Origin: UBA995 sp035477115
GTDB lineage: Bacteria > Bacillota > Sulfobacillia > UBA995
Assembly: GCA_035477115.1 (NCBI GenBank)
Contig: DATIKW010000022.1
Coordinates: 1 to 64,000, forward strand
DNA: 64,000 nucleotides
Reading direction: 5' to 3'
In this document: piece by piece, positions 8,412 through 16,517 of the stretch
Layout: each line of letters opens with the position of its first letter
Numbering within the stretch: position 1 is the first letter of the stretch
Made by a program: the position numbers and the translations under genes
The notes under the pieces: generated by a model
Seen by the model: only the letters and a program-made list of their open reading frames with translations
The model's database searches: none
What the model was told of the DNA's origin: nothing

Positions 8412-9659
8412 ATGATCTTGCGACTCGCGCAGGCAGACCCGGAGATTCAGGCAGCGATTCGGCAAGAAACCCGCCGCCAGCACAGACACATTGAACTGAT
8501 TGCCTCGGAGAATTTCGTGTCTCCGGCGGTGCTGGAGGCGGCGGGTTCCATCTTGACCAACAAGTACGCCGAAGGTTACCCCGGAGCCCGCTACTACGGC
8601 GGCTGCGAGTTCGTCGATGTGGTGGAGAACCTCGCGCGCGATCGGGCCAAGCAGTTGTTCGGCGCGGAACACGTCAATGTCCAGCCGCACTCCGGCACTC
8701 AGGCCAACGTAGCGGCTTATATGGCCATACTGAAGCCGGGCGATGTCGTGCTGGGCATGAACCTGGCCCACGGCGGCCACCTCACCCACGGGCACCCGCT
8801 GAACTTCTCCGGCCTCTACTTCAAGTTCGTACCCTACGGGGTTGACCGCGCCGCGGAGACCATCGACTACGATGCTTTGGAGCGGCTGGCCGTCGAGCAT
8901 CGCCCCAAACTGCTGGTGGCGGGAGCCAGCGCCTATCCGCGGGTCATCGACTTCCCCCGGTTGCGCCGGATTGCGGACCAGGTCAGTGCCCTATTGATGG
9001 TGGACATGGCTCACATTGCCGGACTGGTAGCGACCGGCTTGCACCCGAGCCCCATCCCCCATGCGCAGGTGGTCACGACGACCACCCATAAGACGCTCCG
9101 AGGGCCGCGAGGCGGGATGATCTTCTGCATCAAGGACCTGGCGGCCGCCATCGATCGGGCGGTATTCCCCGGCAACCAGGGGGGACCGCTGATGCACATC
9201 ATCGCGGCCAAGGCGGTGTGTTTCCTCGAGGCCGCCGCCCCCGCATTCAAGACCTACCAGCAGGCGGTATTGGCTAACGCCCGTTCTCTGGCCGAGGGGT
9301 TGGCCGGCCGGGGGCTCAGGCCGGTGTCAGGCGGGACGGATAACCATCTGGTCCTCGTGGACTTGCAGTCGCTCGATATCACCGGCGCCCGCGCCGAGGC
9401 GGTTTTGGACAGCGTGGGCATCACCGTGAACAAGAACGCCATCCCCTTCGATCCCCGGCCGCCCCGGGTGACCTCGGGGATCCGCCTGGGCAGCCCGGCG
9501 GTCACCACCCGGGGTTTCACTCCCGCCGATATGGACCGGGTAGCGGACATCATCGCCCGGGTGTTGCGTTCCCCCGGTGATGCGGGCGTCCTGGAAGACG
9601 CCCGCTCCCAGGTGAGCGCGATGGTGGAACGCTACCCGCTGTATCCTCAGTTGCAGTGA
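8412..9659 (+). CDS. glyA: Serine hydroxymethyltransferase
   Basis: A PLP enzyme of 415 residues that converts serine and tetrahydrofolate to glycine and 5,10-methylene-THF in the cytoplasm, supplying one-carbon units. Seen: the N-terminal IELIASENFVSPAV, NKYAEGYPGARYYGGCE, SGTQANVAAY, the PLP-lysine block TTTTHKTLRGPRGGMI, and TVNKNAIPFDPRPPRVTSGIRLG near the end, all standard for bacterial GlyA. Length is normal. The ATG follows CGGGAGGG. It sits 27 nt behind the CsoR-type gene, which may be coincidental, and is closed by a strong hairpin terminator shared with the convergent sugar transporter operon. Confidence 0.97.
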   Translation: MILRLAQADPEIQAAIRQETRRQHRHIELIASENFVSPAVLEAAGSILTNKYAEGYPGARYYGGCEFVDVVENLARDRAKQLFGAEHVNVQPHSGTQANVAAYMAILKPGDVVLGMNLAHGGHLTHGHPLNFSGLYFKFVPYGVDRAAETIDYDALERLAVEHRPKLLVAGASAYPRVIDFPRLRRIADQVSALLMVDMAHIAGLVATGLHPSPIPHAQVVTTTTHKTLRGPRGGMIFCIKDLAAAIDRAVFPGNQGGPLMHIIAAKAVCFLEAAAPAFKTYQQAVLANARSLAEGLAGRGLRPVSGGTDNHLVLVDLQSLDITGARAEAVLDSVGITVNKNAIPFDPRPPRVTSGIRLGSPAVTTRGFTPADMDRVADIIARVLRSPGDAGVLEDARSQVSAMVERYPLYPQLQ

Positions 9660-9675
9660 GTCGCGTCGCAAAAGG

Positions 9676-9708
9676 CTGACTCCCGGGAGGAACCCTCCCG
9701 GGAGTCAG
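9676..9708. terminator. Bidirectional hairpin terminator between convergent operons
   Basis: A perfect 15-bp inverted repeat: CTGACTCCCGGGAGG (9676-9690), 3-nt loop, then the exact complement to 9708. It lies between the glyA stop and the convergent permease stop. Read on the minus strand the stem is followed by CCTTTT, a short T-tract; on the plus strand the tract is weak. Confidence 0.8.
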
Positions 9709-9734
9709 GTCCTCATCGGTCGCCCGAGGCGACC

Positions 9735-10769
9735 TCATCCTCGACCGGCGAGGCGCCGGCGGCGCCACTGGTCGAACACCACCACGCTTACCACGACGGT
9801 CCCCATGGCTACCTGCTGCCAGAAGGGGGAGACTGCCAGCAGGTTCAAGCCATTGGCCAGCACCGACAGCGTGGTCCCGCCGATCAGCGTGCCGCCGAGT
9901 GAACCTTCGCCGCCGAAGAGGTTGGTGCCACCCATGACCACCGAGGCGATGGCATTGAGTTCGGCTCCCGTGCCCATGTGGGCGTTCGCCGAGTTGAGGC
10001 GACCGGCCAACACCAGCCCGGCAACGGCCGCCAGGAGTCCGGACGCCGTGTAGGCGGCCACTTTGGAGTGTTCGACATTGATGCCCGACACCCGGGCGGC
10101 CTCGCGATTACCACCCACCGCGTACAGATGGCGACCGGTGCGGGTGTGCTGAGAGATGAACCAGGTCACGCCAATCACGACCAGCGCGATGAAGAACGGG
10201 GCAGGGATGCCCAGGACCTCGCCAGCGCCCAGTGCAATGAGCGCCCGTGGCATATAGGCCCGCACTGCCACGTAGTGGGACGGCACCGGCATCCCATCGG
10301 TCACCAGCAGGGCCAGCCCCCGCGCGGCCGAAAGCATGCCCAGCGTGACGATGAAGTCGGGCACCTTGCCCTTGGTGATGATCACGCCGTTGACGAACCC
10401 GCAGCCGGCGCCCACCAGCAGGCACAGGAGGATCCCGAGCCACAGGTTGAGCCCATGATGGGTGATGGCGACGATGGCGGTGGAGGCGGCCAGAGCCATC
10501 ACCGAACCCACCGACAGGTCGATGCCGCCGGTGAAGATCACCAGGGACTGCCCCGCCGCCATGATGATGTTCGTCGCCGCCTGGCGGGAGACGTTCAGCA
10601 GGTTGAGCGACGTGAGGAAGTGGGGAGAGACGATGGACAGGATGGTGAGCATCAGCAGCAGGCCCGTCGCGGGGCCCGCGAGCGCGGAGAACATCGATCG
10701 GCGTTGCTGGCGATAGGTCAGCGGGGCCGGGACCTGACCGGTACCGGTCTCGAGACTCAGCTTACTCAT
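9735..10769 (-). CDS. Ribose/monosaccharide-type ABC transporter permease (RbsC-like)
   Basis: This 344-residue inner-membrane permease belongs to the BPD_transp_2 family and is the channel of a sugar importer. Conserved blocks are IIMAAGQSLVIFTGGIDLSVGSVMAL, the typical RbsC helix pair; FVNGVIITKGKVPDFIVTLG; YAVGGNREAARVSGINVE; and the tail LGGTLIGGTTLSVLANGLNLL. About 8-10 hydrophobic helices are visible. The start ATG overlaps the stop of the upstream ATPase gene by 4 nt. It is the last gene of the leftward operon GntR - binding protein - SDR - ATPase - permease. The sugar is unknown, but the divergent genes point to an aldose, ketose or sugar acid. Confidence 0.95.
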   Translation of the reverse strand: MSKLSLETGTGQVPAPLTYRQQRRSMFSALAGPATGLLLMLTILSIVSPHFLTSLNLLNVSRQAATNIIMAAGQSLVIFTGGIDLSVGSVMALAASTAIVAITHHGLNLWLGILLCLLVGAGCGFVNGVIITKGKVPDFIVTLGMLSAARGLALLVTDGMPVPSHYVAVRAYMPRALIALGAGEVLGIPAPFFIALVVIGVTWFISQHTRTGRHLYAVGGNREAARVSGINVEHSKVAAYTASGLLAAVAGLVLAGRLNSANAHMGTGAELNAIASVVMGGTNLFGGEGSLGGTLIGGTTLSVLANGLNLLAVSPFWQQVAMGTVVVSVVVFDQWRRRRLAGRG

Positions 10770-12283
10770 GACAGTACACCTCCCGGACTACTTCCGCATC
10801 CTCCCGCAGCGTATGCCATAATGTCATCGGAAGCGGACTTGCCGCCGTCAAAGGTCGCTACCAGTTCACCCTGGGCCATGACCAGGACGCGGTCGCTGAT
10901 GCCCATCACCTCCGGGAGTTCGGAGCTGAAGAACAGCACCCCGGCGCCTTCCCGGGCCTGTTGGGACAAGAACTTGTAGACCTCGACCTTGGCGCCCACA
11001 TCGATGCCCCGGGTGGGTTCATCCATGATCAGCACATGGGCTTTGGCACATAGCCAACGGGCCAGGGCGACTTTTTGTTGACTCCCGCCGCTGAGGAACT
11101 CGACCAGCTGATATACGTGGGGGGTGACGATGCGCAACCGCTGGATGAGCCCCACGGCGGCCTCTCGTTCCCGCGCGTGATCGATGAGCCCGAACCGCAG
11201 GAGGCTGCCCAGGGCGGCGAAGGTCATGTTGGGGGCCACCCCCATGCGCATGACCAGACCGAGCTTGCGCTCCTCGGTTATATAGCCCAGACCGGCCCGG
11301 ATCGCATCGCCCGGGCTGCGGATATCGGCGACACGGCCGCGGATGCGGATGATGCCGCCATCCCGCGGCTCCAGCCCGAATAGCGATCGGGCGAGGGAAG
11401 TCCGCCCTGACCCCCTCAGTCCGAACACGCCGACGATCTCGCCTTCGCGGACGGCGAAGCTCACATCGCGCACCCGCCGGCCCAGGCACAACCCCTCCAC
11501 CTCCAGGACGGGGTTGCCGAGGGGCACCGTCTCTTTGGGATAGCGGTCGGTGACTTCGCGTCCCACCATCATGCGGATCAAGGTGGGCTCGGCGGCGTCC
11601 TTGACGTCCAGCGTGCCGACCTTCTCGCCGTCGCGCAGGACCGTCACGCGATGGGCGAGCCGGGGCACCTCCGCCAGTTTGTGCGACACGTAGATGATGG
11701 CGATGCCCCGCTTGAGCAGGTCGCCGATTATCTGGAAAAGCCGCTCCACCTCGTGCACCGACAGCGCCGACGTCGGCTCGTCCAGGAGGAGGACGCGCAC
11801 CTTGCGCGATAAGGCCTTGCCGATCTCGATGAGTTGACTGGCGCCCACCCCCAGATCCTGTACCGGGGTGGTGGTGGGGATGTCCAGCCCCAGCCCGTCG
11901 AGGATCTTGCGAGAATCGGCGTGGGCCCGGCCCCAGTTGACCATGCCGGTGACTTTCCTGCGAGGCAGGCGGCCCGCCATGATGTTCTCGGCGACCGACA
12001 GGGCAGGGAAAAGGCTGAGTTCCTGGTACACCATGGCTATGCCATGCCGATCGGCATCCCGGGGACTGTTCATGGTGATCTCGCGGCCATCGAGGGAGAT
12101 GGTCCCGCTGTCCTTCTGCACCGATCCGCTCAGGATCTTCATGAGCGTCGACTTGCCCGCGCCGTTTTCTCCCAGGAGAAAGTGGAGTTCGCCCGCATAG
12201 AGGTCGAAATCCACCTTCTTGAGCGCCTGCACTCCGGGATACGTTTTGCTGACGTCCTTCAGTTCAAGTAGTGGCTGCTTCAT
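10766..12283 (-). CDS. Sugar ABC transporter ATP-binding protein with two ATPase domains (RbsA/MglA-like)
   Basis: This 505-residue protein holds two fused ABC ATPase domains and energises the RbsC-like permease. The first domain has Walker A GENGAGKST (about residue 38), DLGVGASQLIEIGKALSRK as signature region and Walker B VLLLDEPTSAL. The second has a modified P-loop, FGLRGSGRTSL, with Arg in place of the usual Lys, and the signature LSGGSQQKVALARWL with LIMDEPTRGIDVGAK. A degenerate second site is normal for this family. It overlaps the permease start by 4 nt. The upstream neighbour is a short-chain dehydrogenase 40 nt away, so an enzyme is embedded in the transporter operon. Confidence 0.95.
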   Translation of the reverse strand: MKQPLLELKDVSKTYPGVQALKKVDFDLYAGELHFLLGENGAGKSTLMKILSGSVQKDSGTISLDGREITMNSPRDADRHGIAMVYQELSLFPALSVAENIMAGRLPRRKVTGMVNWGRAHADSRKILDGLGLDIPTTTPVQDLGVGASQLIEIGKALSRKVRVLLLDEPTSALSVHEVERLFQIIGDLLKRGIAIIYVSHKLAEVPRLAHRVTVLRDGEKVGTLDVKDAAEPTLIRMMVGREVTDRYPKETVPLGNPVLEVEGLCLGRRVRDVSFAVREGEIVGVFGLRGSGRTSLARSLFGLEPRDGGIIRIRGRVADIRSPGDAIRAGLGYITEERKLGLVMRMGVAPNMTFAALGSLLRFGLIDHAREREAAVGLIQRLRIVTPHVYQLVEFLSGGSQQKVALARWLCAKAHVLIMDEPTRGIDVGAKVEVYKFLSQQAREGAGVLFFSSELPEVMGISDRVLVMAQGELVATFDGGKSASDDIMAYAAGGCGSSPGGVLS

Positions 12284-12322
12284 CGACCTGGAGTTTCGAC
12301 CTCCCGGCTGCCAGGTATTGGG

Positions 12323-13078
12323 TCACTGGGCGGTGTAACCGCCGTCAACCGAAAGAATGGTCCCCGTCGCGTAGCCCGCGCCGTCATCGGCCAGGAAGAG
12401 GATCGCCCGGGCGATCTCCTCCGGTCTCCCGAGTCGGCCCAGCGGCCGCGATGTCTCGAGTGCCTTTCGCGCGGCAATGGGATCGGGGGACCGGCCGATC
12501 GCCGCCAATACCAGGGGCGTCTCCGTCGTCCCTGGACATACGCAGTTGACGCGGATGGCGGGGGCTCCGTCCACCGCCATGCTCCGGGTGAGCGCCAGCA
12601 TCCCCGACTTGGAGACGTTGTAGGCCACCTGTCCCCGGATCCCGGCCAGGGCGGCCTCGGAGGCGACGTTGACGATCACCCCGCCCCGGTCGCCCATCAG
12701 CCGGACGGCCTCGCGGCTACACAGGAACGCGCCGGTGAGGTTGACGGCCAGCAGGCGGTCCCATTCGGCCAAAGGCGTCCCCAGGGCGTCGCCTTGGAAG
12801 TATATGCCCGCGTTGTTGACCAGCACGTCCAGCCCAGACCAGCGGTCGGCGATCGCGGCCATGACCCGCCGCACGTCCGCCTCTGAAGAGACGTCCGCCA
12901 CCAGGGCGACGGCCTGCCCCCCTGCCCGGGTGATGGCATTGGCCGCCTCTTCTGCCTGTTCCCGGCCGGCATCAACCACCGCCACCCGGGCGCCCGCCGC
13001 TCCGAAAGCCAGGGCCGCAGCCCGGCCGATGCCGAGTCCGCCGCCGGTCACCGCGACTACCTTGCCCGTAAACCCCAT
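12323..13078 (-). CDS. Short-chain dehydrogenase/reductase, probable sugar or polyol dehydrogenase
   Basis: A 251-residue SDR that oxidises an alcohol group using NAD(P)+. Seen: the Rossmann motif TGGGLGIG near residue 10, VVDAG at the end of the second strand (an Asp there favours NAD), NNAG near residue 87, the catalytic set with S in VASEAAL and YNVSK, and CPGTTETPLV after it. The ATG at 13078 follows GGGAGG; an in-frame ATG at 13138 would add a non-conserved extension. It lies between the sugar binding protein and the ATPase of the same operon, so it probably acts on the imported sugar. The closest functional type cannot be chosen from sequence alone. Confidence 0.93.
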   Translation of the reverse strand: MGFTGKVVAVTGGGLGIGRAAALAFGAAGARVAVVDAGREQAEEAANAITRAGGQAVALVADVSSEADVRRVMAAIADRWSGLDVLVNNAGIYFQGDALGTPLAEWDRLLAVNLTGAFLCSREAVRLMGDRGGVIVNVASEAALAGIRGQVAYNVSKSGMLALTRSMAVDGAPAIRVNCVCPGTTETPLVLAAIGRSPDPIAARKALETSRPLGRLGRPEEIARAILFLADDGAGYATGTILSVDGGYTAQ

Positions 13079-13101
13079 GTGCCGGACCTCCCTCTCCGTT
13101 G

Positions 13102-13168
13102 GCCGAACTCCCCAGCGGGGACAGAGGGAGGGGCGCATCTTTCGCGCGCCCCTCCCGCCCAGTTCGGC
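13102..13168 (-). other. Large two-tier intercistronic hairpin after the sugar-binding protein gene
   Basis: Outer arms GCCGAACT (13102-13109) and AGTTCGGC (13161-13168) enclose an inner perfect 11-bp stem, GGGAGGGGCGC (13126-13136) with GCGCCCCTCCC (13146-13156). It lies between the binding-protein stop (13184) and the SDR start (13078) on the minus strand. There is no clear T-tract, so partial attenuation or mRNA stabilisation is likelier than full termination. Confidence 0.65.
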
Positions 13169-13183
13169 ACGACTACCCGCAGT

Positions 13184-14344
13184 TCACTTGCCGGCCGCCT
13201 GGAGGATTGCCTCCCAGTCGATCTCGGCGAGATGGGGGATAGGGGTGAACTGAACCAGATTGTCCCTGTAGATGAGGCGGGGCCGCACGTCGAAGTGGAG
13301 CGGAGGCTCCTGCCCGAGGACGGTCATGACCGCGTGCTTCACGCCGTACCAACCCCACTCGGGGAAGCCATGCCAGGCTTCGCCGACCAGTCGGCCTTCC
13401 CGCACCCGGGTCATCGACTCGGCAGTGCCACCCTGGTTGAAGACCATGACGTCCTTCTGGCGTCCGGCAGCTTCCACGGCCAGCATGGCGCCGAGGCCGA
13501 TCTCGCTGGACATGCCCCAGATGAAATCGATGGTTCCGGCCGCATTCTTGGCCAGGATGTCCTCGACGGCGGCGATGGACAGCGCTCGGTTCCAGTTGGT
13601 GGCGATCACCGGGTGGACTTCGACGACGTTGGGGAACTTGGCCAGTACCGAACGGAAACCTTCGAGCCGGCGGGTCGAGAAATAGCTGCCCGCCACGCCT
13701 TCAAGCAAGGCACCGCGAGCCCGAATGGTCGCCGGGTCAACGTTCCGGTACAGATTCTCCCACCATGGCAGGTCGAGGAAGTCGGTGGGCTTCACTTCGA
13801 CCTTGGGGCCGGTGCCGAGCACTCCCGGACCTCCGAAGTAGTCGAGCACCGCATAAGCGGTGACCGCGCCGGCGGTGAAGTTGTCGAAACCGACGTAGGA
13901 CGCCACCTCAACGCCTTCGAAGGGGCCCAGCAGGTTGACGACGATGATGGGGATGCCGGCTCGATTGGCCTTCTGGAGCACCGGGGTGAGGGCCTTCACG
14001 TCCGCGGGCGAGATGGCGATGACATCGACGCCCCGGGCGATGAAGTCCTCGACGATCGCAACCTGGTCAGCATAGGCGACGTGAGTGGCCGGCGAACGGG
14101 CGATCACCTCGACGTGAACGCCAGCCGCGCGGGCATTCGCCGCCGACTCGATGAAGAAGTCGGTCGCCGTCTTGAACACGCCGGTGATGTCGGGAGGCGT
14201 GAAGCCGATCTCGATCTTGTCCGTCCGGTAGGGCGCTGCGACCTCGGGCTCCGCCCGCTGTCCCGCCCAGATGAAGCCCAAGGCCACCGCGAGGATGACC
14301 ACCAAGGCCACCAGGATGGCCACGATCTTGTTCTGGCTCTTCAT
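13184..14344 (-). CDS. Sugar ABC transporter substrate-binding protein (Peripla_BP_4 type)
   Basis: This 386-residue solute-binding protein belongs to the ribose/galactose-binding class and captures the sugar outside the membrane. A signal sequence or anchor occupies roughly residues 6-28 (IVAILVALVVILAVALGF) with no lipobox Cys, so it may stay membrane-anchored or be cleaved. The fold signature is IEIGFTPPDITGVF, then VDVIAISPADVKALTPVLQKANRAGIPIIVVN, a hallmark of this class, and FIWGMSSEIGLGAMLAVEAAG in the second lobe. ATG 14344 has GAGGGGG 7 nt upstream; a TTG one codon earlier is possible. It is followed by a two-tier hairpin, then SDR, ATPase and permease genes. Confidence 0.92.
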   Translation of the reverse strand: MKSQNKIVAILVALVVILAVALGFIWAGQRAEPEVAAPYRTDKIEIGFTPPDITGVFKTATDFFIESAANARAAGVHVEVIARSPATHVAYADQVAIVEDFIARGVDVIAISPADVKALTPVLQKANRAGIPIIVVNLLGPFEGVEVASYVGFDNFTAGAVTAYAVLDYFGGPGVLGTGPKVEVKPTDFLDLPWWENLYRNVDPATIRARGALLEGVAGSYFSTRRLEGFRSVLAKFPNVVEVHPVIATNWNRALSIAAVEDILAKNAAGTIDFIWGMSSEIGLGAMLAVEAAGRQKDVMVFNQGGTAESMTRVREGRLVGEAWHGFPEWGWYGVKHAVMTVLGQEPPLHFDVRPRLIYRDNLVQFTPIPHLAEIDWEAILQAAGK

Positions 14345-14489
14345 CAACTGTCCCCCTCGTTATCTTGAGACTCGTTCCGCGCTCAACGCTCGTGGGATGC
14401 ATGCACTATCCTGTGTCCGCCATGAAAGGTCGTTCCCGTCTCCCCACCTCCCCTCCCTTCCCGTACCATGGAGCCCGACCCCTTACACC

Positions 14490-14501
14490 CCGACCGGTCG
14501 G
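14490..14501. repeat. Perfect 12-bp palindrome just after the GntR-type gene
   Basis: CCGACCGGTCGG is fully self-complementary and starts immediately beyond the regulator's stop codon. It lies in the 157-nt gap before the binding-protein gene of the same direction. It may be a short hairpin or an operator; I see no -35/-10 pair next to it. The rest of the gap holds only the binding-protein ribosome binding site. Confidence 0.35.
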
Positions 14502-15320
14502 TCAGGGATCCATCCCCGTGAACAACTCGTTAAGCGACAGTCCCTGGTTGGGGCCGCGCAGGAGTTCAACTCGGAAGCCGCTGCGGTCGCCGCGGTGCAG
14601 GGCCTCATAGTGCTCCACCGGCCGGCCGTCTTCGAGATGGCTGACACTCTTCAGCAACAGGAGCGGGGCGCCGGGATCGACGTCCAGGAGTTCGGCCATC
14701 CGATCGCTGGCGCCCACCGCTTCGATCGTACGCCGGCTGCGGACGATGGTGAGGCCATACCGGGACTCCATCACCGCGTAAAGGGACTGCCCGGCCAGAT
14801 CCTCGTGGACCAGGTCCGGGCAGAAGTGCTCGGGGACGTGTGCCCGCACGTAGGTTATGGGCTCGCCGTTCACGTAGCGCACCCGGTCGATGCGAATGAT
14901 GCGCTCCCCGGGGGGGACTTCGAGTAGTCCGGCCAGCCAACGGCCGGCTTCGATCACCGACAGGTCGAGGACCTTCGAGGTCGTCTGCAAGTCCCGGCCC
15001 GCCATGTCCTTATAAAAACCGGTCAGGCTTTGCATCAAGTTGCCGATGATCTTGGGTCGGGCCACGAAAGTGCCCTTGCCCTTGTGCCGGACCAGCATAC
15101 CCTCATTGACCAGCTCGTTCAGCGCCTGACGCACCACGGTCCGGCTGACGCCGAACTCCTGGCACAGGTCCTGTTCCGACGGAATCTGATCGCCCTCAAG
15201 CAAGGTCCCTTCGTCAACGAGCGACTTGAGACTCTCCTTGAGCTGATAGTAATAGGGGATAGCCGTGCCCTTGTTTATACGCGCGTTAGCCAGCTTGGAC
15301 ACCGGCGATCGTCCCGCCAT
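14502..15320 (-). CDS. GntR-family transcriptional regulator, HutC subfamily
   Basis: A cytoplasmic DNA-binding repressor or activator of 272 residues. The N-terminal winged helix-turn-helix includes IPYYYQLKESLKSLVDEG, IPSEQDLCQEFGVSRTVVRQAL and the wing GMLVRHKGKGTFVARPK. The C-terminal UTRA ligand domain has ERIIRIDRVRYVNGEPITYVRAHVP and ends LNELFTGMDP. UTRA domains bind small metabolites such as phosphorylated sugars. ATG 15320 was chosen; an ATG three codons upstream is also possible. It heads the leftward transporter operon and faces the catabolic operon across a shared regulatory region, so it very likely controls both. A near-consensus promoter is visible upstream. Confidence 0.93.
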   Translation of the reverse strand: MAGRSPVSKLANARINKGTAIPYYYQLKESLKSLVDEGTLLEGDQIPSEQDLCQEFGVSRTVVRQALNELVNEGMLVRHKGKGTFVARPKIIGNLMQSLTGFYKDMAGRDLQTTSKVLDLSVIEAGRWLAGLLEVPPGERIIRIDRVRYVNGEPITYVRAHVPEHFCPDLVHEDLAGQSLYAVMESRYGLTIVRSRRTIEAVGASDRMAELLDVDPGAPLLLLKSVSHLEDGRPVEHYEALHRGDRSGFRVELLRGPNQGLSLNELFTGMDP

Positions 15321-15331
15321 GCATGTCATCC

Positions 15332-15353
15332 CTTACGCCTGTAATGATGTAAG
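15332..15353. promoter_or_regulatory. Candidate operator, copy 1 (CCTGTAATGAT within an inverted repeat)
   Basis: CTTAC (15332-15336) and GTAAG (15349-15353) form an inverted repeat around GCCTGTAATGAT. The 11-mer CCTGTAATGAT at 15338-15348 recurs exactly at 15531-15541 in the divergent promoter. The site lies in the early transcribed region of the regulator gene. Binding by the GntR-type regulator is inferred. Confidence 0.45.
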
Positions 15354-15369
15354 TACTGCTTGTATCTGA

Positions 15370-15398
15370 ATTTTAGACCAGGGTTGCCACCGTGTCAA
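15370..15398 (-). promoter_or_regulatory. Sigma-70-type promoter of the GntR regulator and transporter operon
   Basis: On the minus strand TTGACA (complement of 15393-15398) is followed after exactly 17 nt by TAAAAT (complement of 15370-15375). This matches the housekeeping consensus at 11 of 12 positions. The start codon lies about 50 nt downstream, with the CCTGTAATGAT motif in between. Confidence 0.8.
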
Positions 15399-15498
15399 TA
15401 GCCGGGAAACTGCGGTGTCGGGTAAGGGTGTATCCTGCGATCAGTTGCGACGTCCGTTCATGGCCCGTGCCAAGCATGACAATGGCCCGTGCCAAGCA

Positions 15499-15527
15499 TT
15501 GACAAGCGATGTTCGGTGCCCTAAACT
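15499..15527 (+). promoter_or_regulatory. Sigma-70-type promoter of the rightward catabolic operon
   Basis: TTGACA at 15499-15504, a 17-nt spacer, then TAAACT at 15522-15527. A repeated AATGGCCCGTGCCAAGCAT-like stretch (TGGCCCGTGCCAAGCAT, seen twice between about 15460 and 15500) lies just upstream of the -35 and could bind an activator. Confidence 0.7.
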
Positions 15528-15530
15528 GAA

Positions 15531-15541
15531 CCTGTAATGAT
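15531..15541. promoter_or_regulatory. Candidate operator, copy 2 (CCTGTAATGAT) at the catabolic promoter start
   Basis: An exact copy of the 11-mer found at 15338-15348. It begins 4 nt after the -10 box, where a bound repressor would block initiation. It also contains the ATG at 15537, which argues that this ATG is not the true start of the following gene. Confidence 0.45.
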
Positions 15542-15584
15542 AGGATCACAACATTTGAGATGGGGAGCGGCGGAGGTGACGGTG

Positions 15585-16478
15585 GTGGCGAAGTTCAAGT
15601 ATGCGGTGAGCAACTGGATCTACGGCGGCGAGGATCTGGAACTCACTTACCGGCGGTTGCATCGCGCCGGATTCGACGGGGTTGAGCTGGTGGGAGAACC
15701 GGACCGCCATGACCCGGACAGGGTGCTCGCCCTGAACCACCAGTATGGGCTGAAGGTGGCATCGGTGCTCAGTTGGTGTCTATGGCCCATCGCCTCCCGC
15801 GATCTCGCTCACCCCGACGCGGAACTGCGGCGACAGGCGATCGCCTACATCGCCGGCAATGTCGACCTTGCGGTGGCCGTAGGGGCGCCCATCGTGGTGG
15901 TCATACCCGGACCCGCCGGCCGGCCGGCACCCCATGGTTCCGGCGAGGACGCGCCTGCCTGGCAACGCCTCGCTCGAGAGGAGTGGGAACGGGCGGTGGA
16001 TTCGGTGCGGACGGCCGCGGATTACGCCCGGGAACGCGGCGTGGCGATCGCCGTCGAGCCGATCAACCGCTTCGAGTCTTACCTGGTGAACAGCGCCGTC
16101 CAGGGAATGGCTTTCATCGACGCGGTCGGCCGGGACAATGTCAAGCTGCACCTCGACACCTTTCACATGCATATTGAGGACCCCGATATCGGGGAAGCCA
16201 TCCGTCTGGCCGGGCCGGCGCTGGTGAGCATGCATCTCTCCGACAGCAACCGGCAAGCGATCGGCCGCGGCCACTTTGACTTCCGGGGCCTGTTGCGGGC
16301 GCTCTCCACCGTCGGTTACTCCGGGTATCTGGTGCTGGAGCCACTGCCGGCCCATCCCAACCCCTTCGTCGCCAACCGGCTGGAGGAACACCGCCTCCGC
16401 TGGGATGATGACGTCGCGGACAGCATCGCCTGCTTGCGCGGCCTCGAGCGGGGCTTGGGCCGGAGACCTGCCGGTTGA
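15585..16478 (+). CDS. Sugar isomerase/epimerase, D-tagatose/D-psicose 3-epimerase-like TIM barrel
   Basis: A 297-residue (beta/alpha)8 protein of the AP-endonuclease-2/xylose isomerase-like family. Family active-site blocks are present: AVEPINRFESYLVNS (metal Glu and Arg), KLHLDTFHMHIEDPD (metal Asp and His), SMHLSDSNRQAIGRGHFDF (metal His plus the substrate-contact Arg) and VLEPLP (metal Glu). This set is typical of ketose 3-epimerases and related isomerases. I chose the GTG at 15585, with GGAGG 8 nt upstream, rather than ATG 15537, which lies in the putative operator. It is the first gene of the rightward operon and probably interconverts the imported sugar or its oxidation product. Hydroxypyruvate-isomerase-like activity cannot be excluded. 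Confidence 0.88.
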   Translation: MAKFKYAVSNWIYGGEDLELTYRRLHRAGFDGVELVGEPDRHDPDRVLALNHQYGLKVASVLSWCLWPIASRDLAHPDAELRRQAIAYIAGNVDLAVAVGAPIVVVIPGPAGRPAPHGSGEDAPAWQRLAREEWERAVDSVRTAADYARERGVAIAVEPINRFESYLVNSAVQGMAFIDAVGRDNVKLHLDTFHMHIEDPDIGEAIRLAGPALVSMHLSDSNRQAIGRGHFDFRGLLRALSTVGYSGYLVLEPLPAHPNPFVANRLEEHRLRWDDDVADSIACLRGLERGLGRRPAG

Positions 16479-16517
16479 GCTAACGGTCGCGCCGTTGACC
16501 ATTCTCGGGGGGTGCGC

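Noticed and set aside
13079..14368. Long plus-strand frame opposite the sugar-binding protein
   Set aside because: It is antisense to a well-supported gene, His/Asp/Gly-rich and without family features.
15537..15584. ATG 15537 as start of the epimerase gene
   Set aside because: It lies within the repeated CCTGTAATGAT motif right after the -10 box, lacks a ribosome binding site and encodes non-conserved residues.
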